From: Chloroflexota bacterium
GTDB lineage: Bacteria > Chloroflexota > Dehalococcoidia > Tepidiformales > Tepidiformaceae
Direction: 5' to 3'
Length of the DNA stretch: 64,000 bases
Assembly (NCBI GenBank): GCA_016191435.1
Contig: JACPOQ010000001.1
Coordinates: 168,069-232,068, forward strand
Part shown: in pieces, positions 7,976 through 16,292 of the stretch
Position numbering within the stretch: the first letter of the stretch is position 1
Layout of the letters: the number at the start of each line of letters is the position of its first letter
Position numbers and translations under genes: made by a program
Notes under the pieces: generated by a model
Told to the model about the DNA's origin: nothing
Database searches by the model: none
The model's input: the letters and a program-made list of their open reading frames with translations, nothing else

Positions 7976-9298
7976 ATGCAAACGGTGGTGGAAGAAGGTA
8001 GGGGTCTGGTGGCGGACCGTTCGTTGTACTACGCCTCCAAGTTCGTCTCGCAGACGGCGCAGAACTTGATGTGGGCGGCGCTCTTCGTGACGGCCGGCAC
8101 AGGCCAGAACGCGGGCGTGGGGCTCAGCTCGCTGCTTATCGCAAACCTCATCCCCTCGCTCCTGCTCGGGCTCCTCGGCGGCGCCGTCGTGGACCGCTTC
8201 GGGCCAGCCCGCGGGCTGGTGCTGGGCGCGGGCCTCCGCATCGCGATCGTCGCGGGGGGCCTCTTGTTGCTAGGCGGACCCTTCGCCATGTGGATCATCG
8301 CCGGCCTCTATTCGGCTGCCTCCCAGATCTACACCCCGGCCGAAATGGCCATGGTGCGCACCATCCAGCGCCGCTCCCCCGGCCGCGCCCACGCCATGCT
8401 CGTCGCGCTCCAGTACGCGGGCCAGGGTTTCGGCATGCTGGTCCTCGGCCCGGCGCTGTACTTCCTCGGCGGCCCGATGGTGATGCTTGGCGGCGCCGTC
8501 GCCGGGTTCGTCCTCCAGGTCCCGATGGTCGCCCTGCTCTCCTACCGGCTGCGCGATACGCCGGCGTGCGAAACGCAGCCGTCACGCGCCGCCTTCAACT
8601 TCAGCCAGACCTGCCGCTTCTTCGCCAACGAGGGGCGCGCGCGCTACGCCATCATCACGCTCGCGCTGAAGACCGTGGTCTCGCGCGGGCTGGTCATCGC
8701 CCTGCCCCTCTACCTCGCCAAGGACATGGGCCTCGGTAGCTCGGCCCTCGTCTACCTCGGCATCCCGGCTGTGGCCGGCGTGGTGCTGGGCCTGCTCTGG
8801 TCCGCCCGCTCGCTGAGCCTCGAACGCGCCCAGGAGACGATGCGCTGGTCGGTCATCGGCATGATTGCCGGTGTGTTCGCCCTGGCGGTGCTCGATTACG
8901 GGCTCGCCGCCGTGGTCCAGTTCAGCGAGATCTCGCCCATCGCCCGGCTGGAAGCCTCGATGAACACCACGTTCGCCGTCGCCTTGCCGGCGGCGTTCCT
9001 GCTCGGTCTGACGCTCAGCGCGGCACTCATCAGCGCCCGCGTCGCGCTCACGGAGACGGCGCCCCGCGGCCAGCAGGCACGCGTCTTCGCGACCCAGGAA
9101 ACGCTCACCGAAACCCTGTTGCTGCTGCCGGTGCTGCTCACGGGCATCGGCACGGAGGTAGTGGGGGCGCGCGCGACGCTGGCGGCCATCGGCATGATCG
9201 GCGTGTTCGCGGTGATCTTCCTCGAGCTCCCGCGCTTCCAGCGCGTCCCCGCGACGCCGATCGCGAAACCGGACGCGGCTGCGATGCCGATCGCGTAG
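7976..9298 (+). CDS. MFS permease under a riboswitch
   Basis: A 440-residue protein with about 12 hydrophobic segments, of the MFS type resembling the enterobactin-exporter/macrolide-efflux (MFS_3) group. The loop GGAVVDRFGPARGLVLG after TM2 is the conserved MFS motif A region (about residues 61-78). The ATG at 7976 follows a purine-rich GGGGGGAAA; an in-frame ATG at 7949 is an alternative. The gene directly follows the c-di-AMP riboswitch, which suggests transport linked to osmotic or cell-wall stress. The substrate is unknown. Confidence 0.8.
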   Translation: MQTVVEEGRGLVADRSLYYASKFVSQTAQNLMWAALFVTAGTGQNAGVGLSSLLIANLIPSLLLGLLGGAVVDRFGPARGLVLGAGLRIAIVAGGLLLLGGPFAMWIIAGLYSAASQIYTPAEMAMVRTIQRRSPGRAHAMLVALQYAGQGFGMLVLGPALYFLGGPMVMLGGAVAGFVLQVPMVALLSYRLRDTPACETQPSRAAFNFSQTCRFFANEGRARYAIITLALKTVVSRGLVIALPLYLAKDMGLGSSALVYLGIPAVAGVVLGLLWSARSLSLERAQETMRWSVIGMIAGVFALAVLDYGLAAVVQFSEISPIARLEASMNTTFAVALPAAFLLGLTLSAALISARVALTETAPRGQQARVFATQETLTETLLLLPVLLTGIGTEVVGARATLAAIGMIGVFAVIFLELPRFQRVPATPIAKPDAAAMPIA

Positions 9299-9407
9299 CG
9301 CCGCAGCGCGACCCGGGCGATTGCGTCTTGCGCGTCGCTCCGCCGCGTCCCGCGCCTCGTGCAGTCCGACCGCGCCCCCAACCGAAGTCAATTACCGGAC
9401 CTGTGCA

Positions 9408-9463
9408 ACGCCCACACGCCTTCACGCCTTCACGTCCACACGTCCACACGCCGATACCCCGTA
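9408..9463. repeat. Octad array (ACGTCCAC type)
   Basis: Seven units of 8 nt, including pairs of identical ACGCCTTC and ACGTCCAC, upstream of the cupredoxin-like gene. Confidence 0.65.
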
Positions 9464-9521
9464 CCGTCGCCTCGCGTTACCCTACGAACGCCCGTGGCGG
9501 GGCGTGGTCTTCGAGGCGTTC

Positions 9522-10097
9522 ATGGCACGACCCTGGTCCCGGCCGCTCATCACCGCGGCCGCCGCCGGCATGCTGTTGCTCGGCATCATCTCGATCGTCG
9601 CTGGCAGCTCGGGCGGCACCGCGCAGGCCGCCGGCGAGTACACCATCGACATCCTCGCCAGCGGCTTCAATCCGGAAGTCTGCGTCGTCAACCGCAACAG
9701 CTCGCGTATCGTCTGGCTGAACAAGGACACGGTGCCGCACCGCGTGTTCTTCCCCGGTGAGTTTCCCGGGCAGCCCCTCTACGACAGCGGCGATATCCCG
9801 CCGGGCGGCACCTCCCAGGGCGGCGTCGTCGTGAACCAGAACACGACGCTCACCTATAGCGACCCGGGCTTCCCGAAACTGAAGGGCACGATCATCGCGC
9901 CCATCGACAACAACGCCACCTCGAACTGCTCGCCGCTGCCGCCGACGCCCACCCCCACACCGACGCGCACGCCGACGCCCATCCCAACGGCCACCCCGAT
10001 CGCCGCGACGCCGACGCCGCTTGTCCTGCCCCCGCGCTGCATCGGCCTCGTCGGCTGCGCCGTCGCGCCCGCGGTCGCGCGGGACCGGGAGGAGTAA
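9522..10097 (+). CDS. Secreted cupredoxin-like protein without a complete copper site
   Basis: A 191-residue exported protein. Residues about 10-35 form a hydrophobic signal or anchor segment ending in AQAAGEY. A plastocyanin-like beta domain follows (EYTIDILASGFNPEVCVVN ... TVPHRVFF), then a Thr/Pro linker (PTPTPTRTPTPIPTA) and a short hydrophobic tail with a Cys pair. The first copper ligand His (VPHRV) is present, but the C-terminal loop that normally supplies Cys-His-Met reads YSDPGFPKLKGT, so type I copper binding is not expected. Probably a surface-exposed binding or adhesion domain. Convergent with the PIN gene. Confidence 0.65.
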   Translation: MARPWSRPLITAAAAGMLLLGIISIVAGSSGGTAQAAGEYTIDILASGFNPEVCVVNRNSSRIVWLNKDTVPHRVFFPGEFPGQPLYDSGDIPPGGTSQGGVVVNQNTTLTYSDPGFPKLKGTIIAPIDNNATSNCSPLPPTPTPTPTRTPTPIPTATPIAATPTPLVLPPRCIGLVGCAVAPAVARDREE

Positions 10098-10108
10098 CGG
10101 GGACGGCC

Positions 10109-10549
10109 CTACGAGAGAGCGTGAATCTTGAGGAAGGCCTTGTATCCGATGCACGGAACGTTCTCGCTGAGACACGCCGCCTGAACGCCTGCATCATCGG
10201 AAACAATGATGAAGCGCGCGGGGTGGCTCGCGCCAAGTGCAACGAGCACGGGATCCGCCGCACTCGTCCGCTCTCCGAGGAGGGGCCGGTACCTCCTGGC
10301 GATGGCTGCAATTGCTCCCTCATCAAGAGTCGAGTCAGGGACCCAGTACCTCGTGTTGCGAATCGCCCAGGTGTGTAGCGCATCATCCCGCTGACGGAGT
10401 TCCCTTGCGACCGATTCGGAGATTCGCAAGCTTCCCGTTTTGAGGAGCTTCGTCATGTCGCGGAGATGGCGCCGGCCCGACGCCAGGCGCTGAATGTTGA
10501 TAAGCGAGCTTGTGTCCGGAAGGAAAGGCGCGAACAGTGGCTGCGTCAT
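10109..10549 (-). CDS. PIN-domain protein (DUF4411-like), putative toxin or nuclease
   Basis: A 146-residue PIN-fold protein. The N-terminal FLPDTSSLINI gives the first acidic residue (about Asp12), ARELRQRDD the second, and DPVLVALGAS plus FIIVSDDAGVQAA (Asp-rich) the remaining acids of the Mg-dependent RNase site. Its ATG overlaps the TGA of the upstream HTH-ImmA gene by 4 nt, so the pair is translationally coupled. The combination of a DUF4411-type PIN protein with an XRE/ImmA-IrrE partner is a recurrent toxin-antitoxin-like arrangement. RNase activity is inferred from the family. Confidence 0.75.
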   Translation of the reverse strand: MTQPLFAPFLPDTSSLINIQRLASGRRHLRDMTKLLKTGSLRISESVARELRQRDDALHTWAIRNTRYWVPDSTLDEGAIAAIARRYRPLLGERTSAADPVLVALGASHPARFIIVSDDAGVQAACLSENVPCIGYKAFLKIHALS

Positions 10550-11742
10550 GCGGCCTCGGCGGCCGCAAGCGCCTCCACAACTCCTACTTTCACGTCCAGG
10601 TCCCTCGCGACGTCCGCGATCGTCAGGGATTCACTCGCAAGTGCCCGCCGAGTCAGGTCGACAGCGCGATGGCCGAGACGGCGCTCCAATTCCTGCCAGC
10701 GCTTACGCCTTTTGCCTCGTGCAAACCCGCCAGGCTGCCTCCAGAACTGCTGTGCAATGCCAGGGTCGGCGACCTTGCCAAGCTGTTGGAGCCTGATCCC
10801 TATCACGCTCTGGCTCACTCGAAAAAGCCGATTCAGCTTGTTGCGGGACGCGGGCGCCCAGTCACGGTACGAGGCAGACGAGGGCGGGTGCCGGGAAGGA
10901 AGCGCGTCGAGAAGCAGCGCCTCTGGTATCAGCGCGGCGGCCGCCAGTTTGTTTGCCATCGTCTCGACGCCCTTTGAGCCAGCCATTCCGGCAGGATCGC
11001 ACACCGTCGTCGCTGTGCCCCTGGTCGACAGAACCAGATGCGCGTACTCGTGATAGAGCGAGAACAATTGTGCCGCCGGGGCATCGGATGAGTTCACGAG
11101 AATGGCGGGCGGCCCGCCTCTCTCCCAGCGTGAGGCACCCCGGCATTCCCCTGTGTCCATTGCCATTGCGAACACGAATATGCCAGCCTTTTGCAGCGCA
11201 TCCGAACTCCACTCGAAGCCACGCACTTCGCTTTCCCACCCGGTTTGGGTCTCGTCCGTCAGATCGATTGCCGCGCGCATGCGCGCAGCGACGGATTCGA
11301 TGGCGGAGTTCGAATTCAGCTCAGCGAGGGTTGAATGCGGCAGGTCGAGGCCCTCCGCCGCTTCAAGCGTCGATGTGAGGCGGCGGGCGAAGCGGTACAG
11401 TCTCACGAACTCGGCGAGGCGTTGATGTGTCGCGTAGCTCAGGCCCCTGGCCCGGCCCTCGGGCCCAAGCCGAAAGTCATGGATCGCCGGCGCGGGTGCA
11501 TGATCGCCAAAGAGCGACACGAACGGCATGAGCAGGACTCGCGCCAGGGCTTCGGCCTCGACCAGGTTCGGCTGGCGACGGCCCGCCTCCCATGCCTCGA
11601 CGTCGGCATCGCTGATTTCCGGCGCTTCATCAGCCTTCAGTTCGCGATTCAGCAGGAGAACGGCGTCGGCGACGGATAGGCTCACTTGCTGCCGCGCTTC
11701 GGCGAGGGCCGACGGGCTTACATCGAGCAGTGGTGCCGCCAT
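10546..11742 (-). CDS. HTH and ImmA/IrrE metallopeptidase-domain protein
   Basis: A 398-residue protein. The N-terminal 60 residues form an XRE-like helix-turn-helix region with an ISDADVEAWEAGRRQPNLVE segment, the typical end of such a domain. Residues about 175-260 form a COG2856/ImmA-IrrE zinc-peptidase domain with LYHEYAHLVL (HExxH). The C-terminus is helical and basic. Partner of the PIN gene downstream: such proteins act as antitoxins, repressors or repressor-cleaving proteases. I chose the ATG at 11742 because GGAG lies 7 nt upstream. Base composition is a little less GC-biased than in neighbouring genes, which would fit transfer. Confidence 0.75.
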   Translation of the reverse strand: MAAPLLDVSPSALAEARQQVSLSVADAVLLLNRELKADEAPEISDADVEAWEAGRRQPNLVEAEALARVLLMPFVSLFGDHAPAPAIHDFRLGPEGRARGLSYATHQRLAEFVRLYRFARRLTSTLEAAEGLDLPHSTLAELNSNSAIESVAARMRAAIDLTDETQTGWESEVRGFEWSSDALQKAGIFVFAMAMDTGECRGASRWERGGPPAILVNSSDAPAAQLFSLYHEYAHLVLSTRGTATTVCDPAGMAGSKGVETMANKLAAAALIPEALLLDALPSRHPPSSASYRDWAPASRNKLNRLFRVSQSVIGIRLQQLGKVADPGIAQQFWRQPGGFARGKRRKRWQELERRLGHRAVDLTRRALASESLTIADVARDLDVKVGVVEALAAAEAA

Positions 11743-11815
11743 CAGGTGCTCCAGTCGCACGATGATAGTCTCCCTGCCCGTCTCGTACATGCGCGCACCA
11801 ACCAGGCGCGACAAA

Positions 11816-11847
11816 CGAAGGGGCCGGCGGAGATACCGGCCCCTTCG
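11816..11847 (-). terminator. Terminator of the capsid gene
   Basis: A perfect 12-bp stem (arms 11816-11827 and 11836-11847, core GGGGCCGG/CCGGCCCC) with an 8-nt loop, 22 nt past the capsid stop codon. On the minus strand it is followed by a short TTTG tract. Confidence 0.75.
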
Positions 11848-11868
11848 CCCCATCCCCAGCGACGCGCG

Positions 11869-12756
11869 CTACGGGCGGACACCGGTGAGCTTCGCCAGCT
11901 TCACCGTGTTGAACAGCGCCAGGCTTGCGTACCACTTCACGCGGATGCGCGAGGCGTCTTTCGTTTCGAGGCTGCCCACGCGCTCCACTTCGAGCCCACC
12001 CGGCGCAGTCAGCCCGCTGATCGCGCCGTCACCAAACTGCATCGCGTAGATCGTGCTGCAGTCGTTGCTCGTGCCGACCGTCTGCGCGTCGCTGATGTAG
12101 TCGTTCAGGCCGATGGGCACGCCGTCGTAGAACTGGAGCATGCCCCCGAATTCATCGCGGTCCGCTTCGAGGAACGTGCCCGAGGCCCGCGCGAGGACGT
12201 TGAGCGAGCGGCGCGTGCGGCGGCTCATGAGCAGGAGGCCGGGCTTGCCCCCTTTCACCAGGTCGATGAGCTCGTCCAGCTTTGGCAGCGAAAGCGTGGC
12301 GCCGTTCGCGCCCATGGTCGCCGTCTGGCCGGCTACCGCGAGGCGGTCGATGCCGTCGAAGCTCTTCGCGTTCGTGCTGACGTTGCCGTTGATGAACGTG
12401 TTATCGAAGAGCGACCGCACGGCGCGCGCCTTGATCTGGACGACCGACGCTTCGAGGTCCTGGATGTTGGAGCGCGTGGTCTTGAGGAAGTTATCGATAT
12501 CGGCGTCGCCGCCCATCACCTTGAGCGTGGCCGTCTGCTGCGTGAACGTGGGCGTGTCTTCGGCCCAGGTGTCGCCGACGTCGTAGAACGTGGCGGTCGG
12601 CGAGACGTTCTCGCGGTTGTAGGTCAGGCCGTTGCCGACGATTTCGATGAACGGCAGCCGCTGCAGCACAGGGCTTTCGGCGGCAATCGTCTCGATCACG
12701 CCGGCGAGCAGCGTGTCGTTGCTGAGCTTGCTTGCTTCGACGAGGGTCAGGGCCAT
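11869..12756 (-). CDS. Orphan HK97-type phage major capsid-like protein
   Basis: A 295-residue protein starting MALTLVEASKLSNDTL, with PFIEIVGNGLTYNRE, YDVGDTWAED, GGDADIDNFLKTTRSNIQDL and an ALFNTVKLAKLTGV end. I recognise this set as a phage major capsid protein of the HK97 fold without a long N-terminal delta domain. A very strong Shine-Dalgarno (AAGGAGGT, 8-9 nt before the ATG) and a dedicated terminator mark it as a separately expressed unit. No portal, terminase, protease or tail genes are near. It may be a prophage leftover, a domesticated particle or an encapsulin-like compartment; no targeting-peptide cargo is obvious. Confidence 0.65.
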   Translation of the reverse strand: MALTLVEASKLSNDTLLAGVIETIAAESPVLQRLPFIEIVGNGLTYNRENVSPTATFYDVGDTWAEDTPTFTQQTATLKVMGGDADIDNFLKTTRSNIQDLEASVVQIKARAVRSLFDNTFINGNVSTNAKSFDGIDRLAVAGQTATMGANGATLSLPKLDELIDLVKGGKPGLLLMSRRTRRSLNVLARASGTFLEADRDEFGGMLQFYDGVPIGLNDYISDAQTVGTSNDCSTIYAMQFGDGAISGLTAPGGLEVERVGSLETKDASRIRVKWYASLALFNTVKLAKLTGVRP

Positions 12757-12963
12757 CGGGGTCCACCTCCTTGGTTCTTCCCAAGACTGTTGACGGCGCG
12801 CCCGCCAGCCCCAACCGGAGCGCGTCACGAAGCCCCCCGGAGTCCGTCTGCCGCGTTGAAGCGAGAGTAGTCCGCAAGCCGCGGCCGCCTCGTGCTTACG
12901 GCGGGGCAACGGCCCAGCGTCAGGATTGATCGCAGCGGCTTCGCCGCGCCGGAGGTGAATTTG

Positions 12964-13122
12964 ATGAACCTGGCAGCCATTCTGGTCGTCCTGCTCCTGC
13001 TGATCCTCGTGTTCGGCGGGCTCGGGATCTTCGTCGCGAAAGTGTTCCTGCTCGCACTCCTGATTTCGGTCCTCCTGAGCCTTGTCACGGGTGGGTATTG
13101 GTACCGGAGCAGGCGCTACTGA
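12964..13122 (+). CDS. Small hydrophobic membrane protein
   Basis: A 52-residue protein with two adjacent hydrophobic stretches (residues 3-22 and 26-44, LLLLILVFGG and ALLISVLLSLV) and a basic tail YRSRRY. GGAGGTG is centred about 9 nt before the ATG, an excellent ribosome binding site, which supports it as a real gene. It resembles the many small stress-related membrane proteins without assigned function. Divergent from the capsid gene; the 207-nt spacer contains a GCGGC/GCCGC hairpin near 12933. Confidence 0.65.
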   Translation: MNLAAILVVLLLLILVFGGLGIFVAKVFLLALLISVLLSLVTGGYWYRSRRY

Positions 13123-13230
13123 CCGAGGAGTTGCCGTAGCCGCCGGCCCGCGGCGTGCCACATGGCGCGTCGCGGGCGCCGACGTTTCCCATGCCCGCGC
13201 ACCGTCCCTCCACATTCGCGCCCGAGCATG

Positions 13231-13329
13231 GGCAGCGAAACATTCCTCACGGAGGGGTCATGCGAGATTCGCGCCGAGAGCGAGCTCGGCCGCGGCACGC
13301 GGATTACGTTCTCGCTGCCGGGGGAATAG
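13231..13329 (+). pseudogene. Histidine kinase C-terminal relic
   Basis: In one frame the sequence ends EIRAESELGRGTRITFSLP-GE and a TAG at 13327. This is the G2-box end of a sensor histidine kinase HATPase domain (ESELGRGTRFTFTLP in typical members). Everything upstream of about 13255 is unrelated, so only the last 25 or so residues survive. Confidence 0.6.
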
Positions 13330-13330
13330 C

Positions 13331-13362
13331 GGGGTGTGGGAGTGTGGGCGTGTGGGCGTGGC
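13331..13362. repeat. Octad array (GGCGTGTG type)
   Basis: Four units starting 2 nt after the kinase relic's stop. An array of the complementary type follows at 13446. Confidence 0.6.
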
Positions 13363-13445
13363 GCGCAGGCGCACTGCCGCGAGGCTGTGTTGGTGCGAGT
13401 CGACGTTTCGCCGCGTGCTTACCCGCGCGGTTCCGTTAGGCCCGT

Positions 13446-13485
13446 ACGCCGACACGCCGACACGCCCCTACGCCGGCACGCCTTG
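13446..13485. repeat. Octad array (ACGCCGAC type)
   Basis: Five units, the approximate reverse complement of the array at 13331, so the two could pair. Confidence 0.6.
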
Positions 13486-13512
13486 CGCCGCCTTACGGCG
13501 GCATCTAAGATT

Positions 13513-13531
13513 GTTGACATGATCACTCGAC
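13513..13531 (+). promoter_or_regulatory. Possible Rrf2 operator with TTGACA -35
   Basis: GTTGA, 9 nt, TCGAC forms an imperfect dyad and contains TTGACA (13514-13519), about 90 nt before the Rrf2 gene. Autoregulation by the Rrf2 protein is plausible; no clear -10 follows at normal spacing. Confidence 0.35.
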
Positions 13532-13618
13532 TTTATCCGGGGGGAGCGCTGGCGCGCGCCGCGGGCGCGCCTGGTCCATCCGGCCACGCCGCCTCCCCTC
13601 GCGGGCGCGGCGCCTGAT

Positions 13619-14056
13619 ATGCGCGTTTCCACTCGCAGCGACTACGGTTTGCGCGCGCTCATCGAGCTCGCCGGGCACTATGGCGGGGGGCCGCTGCAGT
13701 CCTCCGAAATCGCGCTGCGCCGGCACATCCCCGAGCAATACCTGGACCAGCTCCTCACGACGCTCCGCAAGGCCGGGTTCATCCGCTCGCTGCGCGGGCC
13801 GTCCGGCGGGCACGAACTCGTGCGCGACCCCGCGACCGTCCGCGTGCGCGAAGTCATCGAAACGCTCGAGGGCAGCCTCGCCCCCGTCGCCTGGCTGGAT
13901 GAGCCGCCCGAATTCACCGATCACCCCCACCAGTGCGGCCAGCGCGAAATCTGGGAGCGCATCCGCGACGCCACGAGCGAGATCCTCGCCGCCTACACCA
14001 TCAGCGACCTGCTGGAGCGCGAACCGCAGGCCGTGACCGGGAGGTACAACATATGA
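13619..14056 (+). CDS. Rrf2-family regulator of cysteine synthesis
   Basis: A 145-residue DNA-binding protein. The start MRVSTRSDYGLRALIELA and the winged-helix segment IPEQYLDQLLTTLRKAGFI followed by SLRGPSGGHEL are diagnostic of the Rrf2 family (IscR, CymR, NsrR). It has only one Cys in the sensor region (HQCGQREIWE), so a three-Cys Fe-S cluster like that of IscR is unlikely; CymR-type regulators act by binding cysteine synthase. Its TGA overlaps the ATG of the downstream cysK-like gene by 4 nt, so repressor and possible sensor partner are coupled. I infer control of this operon by sulfur status. Confidence 0.85.
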   Translation: MRVSTRSDYGLRALIELAGHYGGGPLQSSEIALRRHIPEQYLDQLLTTLRKAGFIRSLRGPSGGHELVRDPATVRVREVIETLEGSLAPVAWLDEPPEFTDHPHQCGQREIWERIRDATSEILAAYTISDLLEREPQAVTGRYNI

Positions 14057-14988
14057 GCGCCGCCTCGACGCGCCCGCAGGTCGCCGGCTCGGTGCTCGAA
14101 CTGATCGGCGGCACGCCGCTGGTGCGCCTCAATCGCGTCATCCCGCCAACCTCGGCGACGGTGCTGGGCAAGCTCGAAAACCTGAACCCCGGCGGCAGCG
14201 TGAAGGACCGGATCGCGCTCTCGATGATCGAATCGGCGGAAGCCAGCGGCGCGCTGCAGCCCGGGGCCACCATCATCGAGCCCACCTCCGGGAACACGGG
14301 CATCGGGCTCGCGCTCGTGGCCGCCGTCAAGGGCTACCGGCTCATCCTGACAATGCCGGAAGACATGTCGCTCGAACGCCGGCGACTGCTCGAGCGGTAC
14401 GGCGCCGAGCTCGTCCTCACGCCCGCGATCGAGGGGATGACCGGCGCCGTCTTCGCCGCCCAGGAACTGGTGAAGAGGACACGCAACGCGTTCATGCCGC
14501 AGCAGTTCGAAAACGCTGCCAACCCCGAGATGCACTACCGCACCACGGGCCGCGAGATCCTCGACGCCACGGGCGGCGACATCGATGGGTTCGTGGCGGG
14601 CGTCGGCACAGGCGGCACCATCACCGGCGTCGGGCACCTCATCCGCGAGGAGCTTGGCTCGCGCGTCCACATTGCCGCCGTCGAGCCGGCCCGCTCACCG
14701 GTGCTCAGCGGCGGCCGCGCGGGTATGCACGCCATCCAGGGCATCGGCGCGAGCTTCGTCCCCGGCGTGCTGGACCGCGCCGTCTACGACGAGATCATCC
14801 GCATCGAAGACAAGGAAGCGCTCGCCATGGCCCGGCGGCTCGCCCGCGAAGAAGGGCTCCTGCTCGGCATCTCCGCGGCGGCGAACGTCATCGGGGCGTG
14901 CCGCGTGGGCTCCCGCCTGGGCCCCGGCAAGACGGTCGTCACCATGCTCTGCGATACTGGGGAGAGGTATCTGAGCGTCAACATGTAA
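14053..14988 (+). CDS. cysK: Cysteine synthase (O-acetylserine sulfhydrylase type)
   Basis: A 311-residue PLP enzyme of the beta family. GKLENLNPGGSVKDRIA (about residues 37-53) contains the PLP Lys, EPTSGNTGIGLA (about 77-88) the substrate loop, and GVGTGGTITGVG (about 186-197) the phosphate loop; QQFENAANPEMHYRTTGREI is the usual middle block. It makes cysteine from O-acetylserine and sulfide. It could also serve as the partner of the overlapping Rrf2 regulator, as CysK does for CymR in Bacillus (known of the family; inference here). First of two cysteine synthases in the operon. Confidence 0.9.
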   Translation: MSAASTRPQVAGSVLELIGGTPLVRLNRVIPPTSATVLGKLENLNPGGSVKDRIALSMIESAEASGALQPGATIIEPTSGNTGIGLALVAAVKGYRLILTMPEDMSLERRRLLERYGAELVLTPAIEGMTGAVFAAQELVKRTRNAFMPQQFENAANPEMHYRTTGREILDATGGDIDGFVAGVGTGGTITGVGHLIREELGSRVHIAAVEPARSPVLSGGRAGMHAIQGIGASFVPGVLDRAVYDEIIRIEDKEALAMARRLAREEGLLLGISAAANVIGACRVGSRLGPGKTVVTMLCDTGERYLSVNM

Positions 14989-15086
14989 CGAAGGGGGAAG
15001 CCGCCGGCAGCCTGGCGAACAGGCCCATCCCGGCGCGATTCCAGCCACACCGAACGCGCCCGCGCAGAGCCAAGGAGGCCCAGAGC

Positions 15087-16193
15087 ATGTCCGTCACCGT
15101 CTACATTCCTACGCCGTTCCGGCATCTCGTGGGTAACCGTGCCAACGTCAGGGCCTCCGGCGCGACCGTGCGCGAAGTCCTCAGCGACCTCGACCACCAG
15201 TTCCCCGGCTTCAGCGGCCAGCTCCTCGATGCGGACGGCGCGCTCGCCCGCCATATCAACGTTTATGTGAACCAGGTGGAGATCGAACACCTGCAGGGCG
15301 AGGCGACACCGGTCGCCTCGGGAGACGAGGTGGCCGTCATCCCCGCGCTCGCGGGCGGCGCCAACACCGTGCTCACGCCCGAGATGGTCGACCGCTACAG
15401 CCGCCACCTGATCATGCCGCAGGTCGGGAGCATCGGGCAGCGCAAGATCATCGAGGCCAGCTGCCTCATCATCGGCGCCGGCGGGCTCGGCTCGCCCGTC
15501 GCGCTCTACCTCGCGCTCGCGGGCGTGGGCCGCATCGGCATCGTCGATTTCGATGTCGTCGACCGTTCGAACCTGCAGCGCCAGATCCTCCACGTGACGG
15601 GGAGCATCGGCAAGCCCAAGGTCGAATCGGCGAAGCAGACACTGCTGGCGCACAACCCGAACATCGATGTCGTGACCCACGAAGAGCCGATCACGAGCGA
15701 GAACGCGTTCCGCATCATCGGGCAGTACGATTACGTGGTGAACGGCGCCGACAACTTCGCCACCCGCTACCTGGTGAACGACGCCTGCTACCTGCTGAAG
15801 AAGCCGCTGATCGATGGCTCGATCCTCATGTTCGACGGCCAGGCGACCACCTACATCCCCGGCAAGGGCTGCTACCGCTGCCTCTACCCGGCGCCGCCCC
15901 CGCCCGGCATGGTGCCCAGCTGCGCCGAAGCGGGCGTGCTCGGCGCCATGTGCGCGACCATCGGCAGCATCCAGGCGACCGAGGTCCTGAAGCTCATCCT
16001 GGATGTGGGCGAGCCGCTGGTGAACCGGCTGCTGCTCTACGACGCCCTCAGCCTCGAATTCCGCGTCGTCAAAGTGCGGCGCGACCCGAACTGCCCGCTC
16101 TGCGGCGACAATCCCACGATCCAAGAGCTGATCGATTACGAGCAGTTCTGCGGAGCGCCCATCCCTCACGCCCTCGCCCCCTTCGGTGGCTAA
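15087..16193 (+). CDS. Fusion of a ubiquitin-like sulfur carrier and a ThiF/MoeB E1-like enzyme
   Basis: A 368-residue two-domain protein. Residues 1-91 form a MoaD/ThiS/CysO-like domain (VREVLSDLDHQFPGF) ending in ALAGG at 87-91. Residues about 100-345 form an adenylating domain with YSRHLIMPQVG, the nucleotide loop IIGAGGLGSPVALYLA, the DVVDRSNLQRQ loop, and zinc Cys pairs CYRC and CPLC. There is no C-terminal rhodanese domain. In separate systems MoeZ adenylates the carrier's C-terminal Gly-Gly; here a carrier-like domain is fused with its GG buried in the linker. AAGGAGG lies 8-9 nt before the ATG. It probably activates the free carrier encoded next. Confidence 0.85.
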   Translation: MSVTVYIPTPFRHLVGNRANVRASGATVREVLSDLDHQFPGFSGQLLDADGALARHINVYVNQVEIEHLQGEATPVASGDEVAVIPALAGGANTVLTPEMVDRYSRHLIMPQVGSIGQRKIIEASCLIIGAGGLGSPVALYLALAGVGRIGIVDFDVVDRSNLQRQILHVTGSIGKPKVESAKQTLLAHNPNIDVVTHEEPITSENAFRIIGQYDYVVNGADNFATRYLVNDACYLLKKPLIDGSILMFDGQATTYIPGKGCYRCLYPAPPPPGMVPSCAEAGVLGAMCATIGSIQATEVLKLILDVGEPLVNRLLLYDALSLEFRVVKVRRDPNCPLCGDNPTIQELIDYEQFCGAPIPHALAPFGG

Positions 16194-16234
16194 GAATCAC
16201 CACCTCGCCGCAGATAGCAGAGAGCTGGAGTTCA

Positions 16235-16262
16235 TTCCTCCTCTGCGTCTTCTGTGGTCCAG
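16235..16262. repeat. Possible octad array (CCTCTGCG type)
   Basis: A short run with an approximate 8-nt period (CTCTGCGT, CTTCTGTG) in the 99-nt spacer before the carrier gene. Confidence 0.3.
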
Positions 16263-16292
16263 TTCGAAATCCTTTTGCTTGCGAGTTTCCCG

